Assembly: GCA_905221605.1 (NCBI GenBank)
Contig: CAJNDS010000586.1
Location: 67,501 to 77,500, forward strand
DNA length: 10,000 bases
Origin: Symbiodinium natans
Lineage: Eukaryota; Sar; Dinophyceae; Suessiales; Symbiodiniaceae
Direction: 5' to 3'
The position numbers and the translations under genes were made by a program. The notes beneath the pieces are model-generated. The model had not been told where the DNA came from and searched no databases. It saw only the letters and a list, made by a program, of their open reading frames with translations. Positions 6,473 to 10,000 of the stretch are shown one piece after another; within the stretch, counting starts at the first letter, position 1, and each line of letters opens with the position of its first letter.

Positions 6473-6792
6473 AGTATAGTACGTTGCTATACCATAATTC
6501 CGCTAGAGTGTGCTTTGTGAATATCATCTCCCCCCGCCCTTTCCAAGGGTTCACCCACCCCTAAAGTCAAGCAAACACGACTCTGTCCACGATACTGCGC
6601 AAAGCCCAACTACTGAGGGAAATCTTTCCTAAACGCTAAATCCCTGAACCCTGAAACGCTGTTGGGAGCTCCTTCCTGTTCTGTGAGGGTGCACCAGCTT
6701 CTCGCGCACCTGAAGCCCTGAAGCCCTTCGATGCGAAGCTGTTTGGATTTTGGCCCTATCCAGGCCGTCCATCTAAGCTCCATCCAACTGCC
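6473..6792. other. Unique intronic stretch, no supported gene
   Basis: A few degenerate heptamers occur near 6635-6660. Reading both strands gave no lectin or other recognisable motif. Confidence 0.45.
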
Positions 6793-6897
6793 GTACTATT
6801 TGCTTCAGAACCACCCCAAAAAATAGACAACAATAATACCCCATATTGCTCTTATAAGGAAGAACGTCTCTTTTGAGGGGGTTCGTAAGGCCATAGT
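6793..6897 (+). mobile_element. Short TIR element, copy 3
   Basis: A 105-bp unit: left end GTACTATTTGCTTCAGAACC, right end GGGGTTCGTAAGGCCATAGT, which is its imperfect inverse. The core CCATATTGCTCTTATAAGGA matches copies 1 and 2. It lies about 40 nt downstream of exon B, in the B-C intron. Confidence 0.65.
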
Positions 6898-6935
6898 CGA
6901 CAAGCGCGAGCTGGTGGTGTCCAAGAAGCTGGTGC

Positions 6936-7006
6936 CCGGACCAATAGAACTCTTGGTTGTCGTTCCCGTGGCAGGTGTGCATATACAGGGAGCCGGAACC
7001 CGGCTC
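6936..7006 (-). CDS. Lectin exon B (Asn-Gln-x-Phe strand)
   Basis: After an AAG acceptor (7009-7007) the frame reads EPGSGSLYMHTCHGN followed by DNQEFYWSG. LYM-x-x-CHG-x-x-x-NQ-x-FYW is the clearest R-type lectin motif in the window. It continues logically from KCLD of exon A. The exon is 71 nt, phase 0 to phase 2, ending at GG before GC (6935-6934), which would be a GC donor. Exon C begins with the single base needed to complete the glycine codon. The frame stays open for about 45 more codons through the neighbouring TIR element, but that stretch carries no lectin motif and is probably intron. A TTTAGGG array (+ strand) starts at 7014, 8 nt from the acceptor. Confidence 0.74.
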
Positions 7007-7013
7007 CTTGCAA

Positions 7014-7146
7014 GGTTTAGGGTTTAGGGTTTAGGGTTTAGGGTTTAGGGTTTAGGGTTTAGGGTTTAGGGTTTAGGGTTTAGGGTTTAGGGTTTAGGGT
7101 TTAGGGTTAGGGTTTAGGGTTTAGGGTTTAAGTTTAGGGTTTCGGG
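7014..7146 (+). repeat. Long TTTAGGG array upstream of exon B
   Basis: About eighteen mostly perfect heptamers, with one TTAGGG and one TTTAAG variant near the far end. The near edge is 8 nt from the predicted acceptor of exon B. Confidence 0.97.
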
Positions 7147-7945
7147 TACCTATGACCCCAACGATAAGTGTACTCCTACTGCAAGCCCCCTAAGCCCTGT
7201 ACGTAGGTTACAAGTAGACGTACAATAAGGGTTATCATTAGAAGTACCCATGAACCTCCGAGGATGCTTGCATATGGGGGATTCTCTGATTTGTTTGTTT
7301 TGACGCGTCGTAGCCGTTGTGGTTTTGTTGGGACCGCCTGGCACGTCGGGGTTGCTTCGCTTCGAGATGTTTCGGGACATCACCTGGTGCTTCCTGTTCT
7401 TAGCGCCCTGGCTGAGGGATGATGAAAGTTCTCGATCAACTAAAACAATTCTTCCGAAAAGTCTATGCAACCAAAAACATCTCCCAAAGTCGCACGACGC
7501 GGGATCAAGCCGACCGATGCAGAAATCAACAGCAAGCTCCCTCAAAAAAGGCCACAGCAAAACTACAAGCCGCAGCCCACCCCAAAAATGCAAAGCAAGT
7601 CTTTAACAACACAACAAATCGCAAACAACAAATCATCCGCAAGAGGCTCGATAGAATCAACAAGGCATTCAACAGAACAAGAAACACAAATCGCACAGCC
7701 AAGCAATATCAACTAATTACATTAAAGCCTAACAAACATGCCAAGCGATCAAAAAGCAAAACCCACAGTGTGCCACCGCATGCCCCCAAAGCAACAAACA
7801 TATCCAAACAACAGCTCAACACACGAAACATACGAAGTTACCGGCAATCCAGGAACAGAGGCCGAAACACCTACAAGCAGAACACCGCCATGAGTAAACA
7901 CCCGCGAGCCGACAAAATGGCCCCGGCCAAGGCATTTCTTTTTTT
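7147..7945. other. A-B intron segment with a sharp strand-composition switch
   Basis: From about 7263 to 7430 the plus strand is T/G-rich; from about 7430 to 7920 it is strongly A/C-rich. The A/C-rich part leaves the plus strand open in two frames (7419-8021; also 7465-7716, then from 7738 to a stop near 7890), giving products rich in Lys, Gln, Asn, Thr and Arg with no recognisable domain. A minus-strand frame at 7150-7593 spans the switch. I could not recognise a gene; two overlapping plus frames of similar character suggest composition, not coding, but a small unknown gene is not excluded. Confidence 0.4.
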
Positions 7946-8041
7946 GAAGGTGTGGCTCGGGCTTCTTTTCTTTACAAGGTGTGGCTCGGGTCCCCTGGTT
8001 GCCCTGCGTCAAAGCGTATGATTCCCTTCCAAACCTTTACA

Positions 8042-8076
8042 AATGGGGGGGGAGGGGGTGCCCCCTCCAACGCCCC
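8042..8076. repeat. G-run plus hairpin GGAGGGGG/CCCCCTCC
   Basis: Arms at 8051-8058 and 8061-8068 with a 2-base loop, preceded by further G. A related hairpin lies at 8271-8287 (GGAGGGC-TGC-GCCCTCC), also preceded by a run of G. Confidence 0.85.
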
Positions 8077-8627
8077 CGCCATTTAAAGCCGCAAGCTTGC
8101 GTCAAAGCATATGATTCCCTTCCAAACCCATGGGACGAGCGTTGTGTTGCGACCCTCCAAACCCCCCCTTCCCCTGTTTTTTAAGCCGTGCAAGCTTGCC
8201 TCAAACACCATATGAATCCCTTACAAGCAGCCCCCCCCGCTGTTGAGCCGTCTTCGCAATTGGGGGGGGGGGAGGGCTGCGCCCTCCGCCCAACCCCCCG
8301 ACTTGTTTTTAGGCCGTGCAAGCTTGCGTCAAATCACATGCTTCCCGTCCGTTTGTTTTTGTCTCATGCTGGCATTTACAGCATTTGCAGCTTCTGAAAA
8401 TTCAGAAAAACCGCTCTTTAAAGTAATTTGCGGCTATGTGCAGTATGTTTACAGTACTTGCAGCCTCTGCAAAGTCAGACGTAATTATTTGCAGCCTCCA
8501 AACACGCAGAAATGCTGCTCTTTGCAGTATTTGCAGCCTGTTGGACGCCGTGCAAGCTTCCTTCAAACACCGTATGAATCCCTTCCAAGCCCATCATGCG
8601 AGCATTCTGTTTGCAAATGGTTGCGAC

Positions 8628-8628
<1 letters not shown>

Positions 8629-8663
<35 letters not shown>
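8629..8663. repeat. Poly-C tract (35 C)
   Basis: The longest uninterrupted homopolymer in the window. It follows a repeat-family copy, in the position occupied elsewhere by G/C hairpins. Confidence 0.95.
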
Positions 8664-8852
8664 ACTCCAACCTGCCCGCCCTCTCACAGGCCGTGCAAGC
8701 TTGCGCCAAAGCGTATGAGTCCCTTCCGTTTGTTTTGTCTCATGCTAGGATTTGCGACATTTGCAGCTTCTGCAAAAGCTTTGCGGTATTTGCAGCGTCT
8801 GAAAGTCAGAAGTGCGGCTAGTTACAGTATATTACTGTTCACAATATTTGCA

Positions 8853-9155
8853 ACGTCTGCAAAATCAGAAATGGTGATATGTACAGCATTTATAGCATTT
8901 GAAGCCTCTGAAAATGCAAAAATGCAGTTATTTATAGCATTTGAAGCCCCTGACAACGCAGAAGTGCTGCTGTTTACAGTACTTGCAGCCTCTGAAAACG
9001 CAGAAGGGCTGCTATTTGCAGTATCTGAAGCTTCTGAAAACGCAGAAATGCTGTTAGCTACAGCATTTGCCGCCTCTAAGAGCGCAGAGATGCTGCTATT
9101 TGCAGTATTTGCCGCCTCTGAAAACACAGAGATACTGCTACTTACAGTGTTTGCC
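8853..9155 (+). repeat. 42-bp minisatellite, open on both strands
   Basis: Six units with an exact 42-bp period (starts at 8904, 8946, 8988, 9030, 9072, 9114), preceded by a longer diverged unit. The consensus begins GCCTCTGAAAACGCAGAAAT. Degenerate relatives reach back to about 8376. The plus strand encodes a 14-residue repeat like ASENAEMLLFAVFA; the minus strand is also open, with repeats like SAFSEAANTANSSI. No gene signal (start context, domain) supports either; both may be by-products of a unit length divisible by three. Confidence 0.88.
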
Positions 9156-9202
9156 AAGCCAAGGCTGCCTCTAAAAAAAGAGGCCCGAGCCACACCGTTA
9201 AC

Positions 9203-9264
9203 CCCTAAACCCTAAACCCTAAACCCTATAAACCCTAAACCCTAAACCCTAAACCCTAAACCCT
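9203..9264 (-). repeat. CCCTAAA array
   Basis: About nine units, one enlarged to CCCTATAAA. It abuts the right end of the inverted-repeat block. Confidence 0.95.
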
Positions 9265-9437
9265 CCGCCATCCTGATAAATCAACAAACGTCGAACCACA
9301 AACAACCTGACACTGGACATCAGGACATCCTAAAGATGTCTTTAAAGCACTTCGCGCGAAACAAAGCACATGACATTGCATTGTCTACGCAGCTTAAACG
9401 CCCAAAAGCAAATCCAAAGCAGCTTCTGTCCCCCTAG
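9265..9437. other. Unique intronic stretch, nothing recognised
   Basis: Between two CCCTAAA arrays in the A-B intron. No motif found on either strand. GACATCAGGACATCC contains a short direct repeat. Confidence 0.5.
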
Positions 9438-9496
9438 CCCTAAACCCTAAACCCTAAACCCTAAACCCTAAACCCTAAACCCTAAACCTTAAACCC
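9438..9496 (-). repeat. CCCTAAA array
   Basis: About eight near-perfect units in the A-B intron. Confidence 0.95.
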
Positions 9497-9638
9497 AGAA
9501 ACACAAAATACACTTGGCTCAAGCGACGTCCCATGCCCTAAGCTTGAGAAGCTCACTGCAACGAATGAACCCCAATCGTAAAATAAGTGACCTTGCCCAG
9601 TAACTCATTAACATTGAAATTATAGATGAAAGAGAGGC

Positions 9639-9682
9639 TTAGGGTTTAGGGTTTAGGGTTTAGGGTTTAGGGTTTAGGGTTT
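9639..9682 (+). repeat. TTTAGGG array downstream of exon A
   Basis: Six units, about 60 nt from the predicted end of exon A; polarity opposite to the array on the exon's other side. Confidence 0.95.
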
Positions 9683-9744
9683 ACTAGAACGTACGTGCCC
9701 ACATGAAGCCTGCCAAACCCAAGATCAAGCATTCCAAGGTAAGG

Positions 9745-9828
9745 CTCATCCAAGCACTTGGTAGTTGCCGACTTGACCTTCATGAGCTTGCCGTCGAAAT
9801 AGAACAACTGGTTGTTCCTGATCTCGGG
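9745..9828 (-). CDS. Lectin exon A (R-type lectin subdomain, Cys strand)
   Basis: The minus-strand frame starting after a CAG acceptor at 9831-9829 reads PEIRNNQLFYFDGKLMKVKS and then ends in TTKCLDE. NNQLFYFDGKL is a typical end of one beta-trefoil subdomain (Asn-Gln-x-Phe-Tyr), and KCLD is the conserved Cys-Leu-Asp of the next. A CCCTAAA array (9836-9912) begins 8 nt upstream of the predicted acceptor. The 3' border is ambiguous: GAGCC follows the Cys-Leu-Asp codons and the same five bases begin exon B, so a GA-AG or other unusual splice is possible. No start codon belongs here, so upstream exons are expected beyond the window. The frame continues open a little past the border into non-conserved sequence. 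Confidence 0.7.
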
Positions 9829-9835
9829 CTGTATA

Positions 9836-9912
9836 CCCTAAACCCTAAACCCTAAACCCTAAACCCTAAACCCTAAACCCTAAACCCTGAACCCTGAACC
9901 CTGAACCCTGAA
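9836..9912 (-). repeat. CCCTAAA array upstream of exon A
   Basis: Seven or so perfect units, then four CCCTGAA variants clustered at the far end. The near edge is 8 nt from the predicted exon border. Confidence 0.95.
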
Positions 9913-10000
9913 CTAAACCGCACATCAAGGGTGTGGGAAAGATTCTACTGTGGATGTGGCGGGCGTTGCGCAGGAGTGAGGTCGGTACTGCGCCCCCTCA

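Larger units (their letters stand above)
8002..8728 (+). repeat. Family of six ~43-bp repeats containing GCAAGCTTGC
   Basis: Copies at about 8002-8035, 8088-8130, 8184-8228, 8311-8350, 8546-8590 and 8689-8728. The consensus begins GGCCGTGCAAGCTTGCGTCA and continues as AAGCGTATGATTCCCTTCCAA. Spacing is irregular (about 90 to 235 bp) and each copy is followed by G- or C-rich DNA of variable length. The copies at 8311 and 8689 also share a following GTTTGTTTTTGTCTCATGCT stretch. The 10-base palindrome GCAAGCTTGC is kept in several copies. Confidence 0.85.
7949..9196. mobile_element. 1.25-kb block bounded by inverted repeats
   Basis: GGTGTGGCTCGGG occurs at 7949-7961 and again at 7978-7990; its exact reverse complement lies at 9184-9196. 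A T-rich (left) or A-rich (right) stretch follows inward on each side. Inside are only two repeat families and a poly-C run; no transposase is seen. It is either a non-autonomous element or satellite-like DNA enclosed by an inverted repeat. The right edge is 7 bp from a CCCTAAA array. No target-site duplication was found. Confidence 0.5.
777..9828 (-). other. Split gene for a ricin-type beta-trefoil lectin (partial, nine predicted exons)
   Basis: Nine short minus-strand segments encode peptides typical of R-type lectin subdomains, in the correct alternating order: a Lys-Cys-Leu/Val-Asp strand, then a Cys-x-x...Asn-Gln-x-Phe or Gln-x-Trp strand. Roughly six subdomains are touched, enough for about two trefoils of three subdomains each. 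Exons total about 610 nt in 9 kb; the introns between consecutive recognised exons run from 169 nt to about 2.7 kb and hold nearly every repeat in the window. Phase agrees at B-C (phase 2), C-C2 (phase 0) and G-E (phase 2, split Trp codon). The 5' end lies upstream of 9828, probably outside the window, and the 3' end is not certain. Two expected Cys-containing strands, between C2 and D and between D and D', were not found, so more exons exist or the gene is decayed. Family knowledge says this fold binds sugars; substrate and location cannot be read here. Confidence 0.62.

Noticed and set aside
7150-7593. 147-codon minus-strand frame
   Set aside because: It crosses the composition switch at about 7430 and has no lectin motif or other domain; lies inside the predicted A-B intron.
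7419-8021. 200-codon plus-strand frame, Lys/Asn/Gln/Thr-rich
   Set aside because: A second frame in the same DNA is also largely open with a similar composition, no domain is recognisable, and the frame ends by running into the inverted-repeat block. Kept only as a composition feature.
8002-8728. CRISPR-like array
   Set aside because: The repeats are diverged, irregularly spaced (about 90-235 bp) and separated by low-complexity G/C runs, not by unique spacers of constant length; no cas-like gene, and the context is eukaryotic.
8243-9215. Plus-strand open frames of 192 and 259 codons
   Set aside because: They run through poly-C (polyproline), the HindIII repeat family and the 42-bp minisatellite and overlap each other in different frames. 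The minus strand is open as well. Composition and period explain them better than coding.
777-9828. Reading the lectin pieces as a ribosome-inactivating toxin gene
   Set aside because: Only beta-trefoil sugar-binding strands are seen. No catalytic A-chain-like sequence occurs in any fragment, and this lectin fold is widespread in non-toxic proteins.
1-10000. The window as a chromosome end (true telomere)
   Set aside because: The heptamer arrays are short, interrupted, variant-rich and change orientation many times, with unique DNA between them and at both window edges. They are interstitial.

Overview
The window looks like gene-poor-looking nuclear DNA of a eukaryote whose telomere repeat is of the TTTAGGG type. 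No bacterial gene, rRNA, tRNA or CRISPR array is visible. More than twenty interstitial arrays of TTTAGGG/CCCTAAA lie in both orientations, so this is not a simple chromosome end. TTTAGGG telomeres occur in plants and green algae, dinoflagellates, chromerids, coccidia and Euglena. The odd splice borders, introns full of heptamers and long poly-C tracts make an alveolate (dinoflagellate, chromerid or coccidian) the best guess, but the sequence does not settle it.

The main result is a hidden gene. No single long reading frame is convincing. However, the short non-repetitive islands between heptamer arrays, read on the minus strand from about 9828 down to about 777, give nine short peptides in the order expected of a ricin-type (R-type) beta-trefoil lectin: alternating Lys-Cys-Leu-Asp-like strands and Cys...Asn-Gln-x-Phe or Gln-x-Trp strands. 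Several predicted joins agree in codon phase. I interpret this as one multi-exon minus-strand lectin gene, incomplete at its 5' end and perhaps at its 3' end, with exons of only 50-100 nt and introns of 0.17-2.7 kb. It is a carbohydrate-binding fold; nothing here resembles a catalytic toxin chain.

Layout in the direction of the gene: exon A (9745-9828); a 2.7-kb intron holding a 1.25-kb inverted-repeat-bounded block (7949-9196) with a HindIII-site repeat family and a 42-bp minisatellite, plus an A/C-rich stretch (7430-7920); exon B (6936-7006) next to a short TIR element (6793-6897); exons C and C2 (5846-5942, 5626-5676) separated by a 169-nt intron with head-to-head heptamers; a 9-bp TTTATAGGG array (4914-5222); exons D (4621-4677) and D' (4120-4182); an intron with a GC-rich 9-bp minisatellite (3538-3721) and a 112-bp TIR element (3223-3334); exons F (2901-2960) and G (1995-2062); an intron with a second TIR element (1542-1637) and an 8-bp TTAAAGGG array; exon E (777-836); then poly-C, a third TIR element copy and a diverged direct repeat.

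The plus-strand reading frames over the minisatellites and the A/C-rich block are probably by-products of composition. The lectin exons were recognised by eye from motif and order, so all boundaries are predictions.
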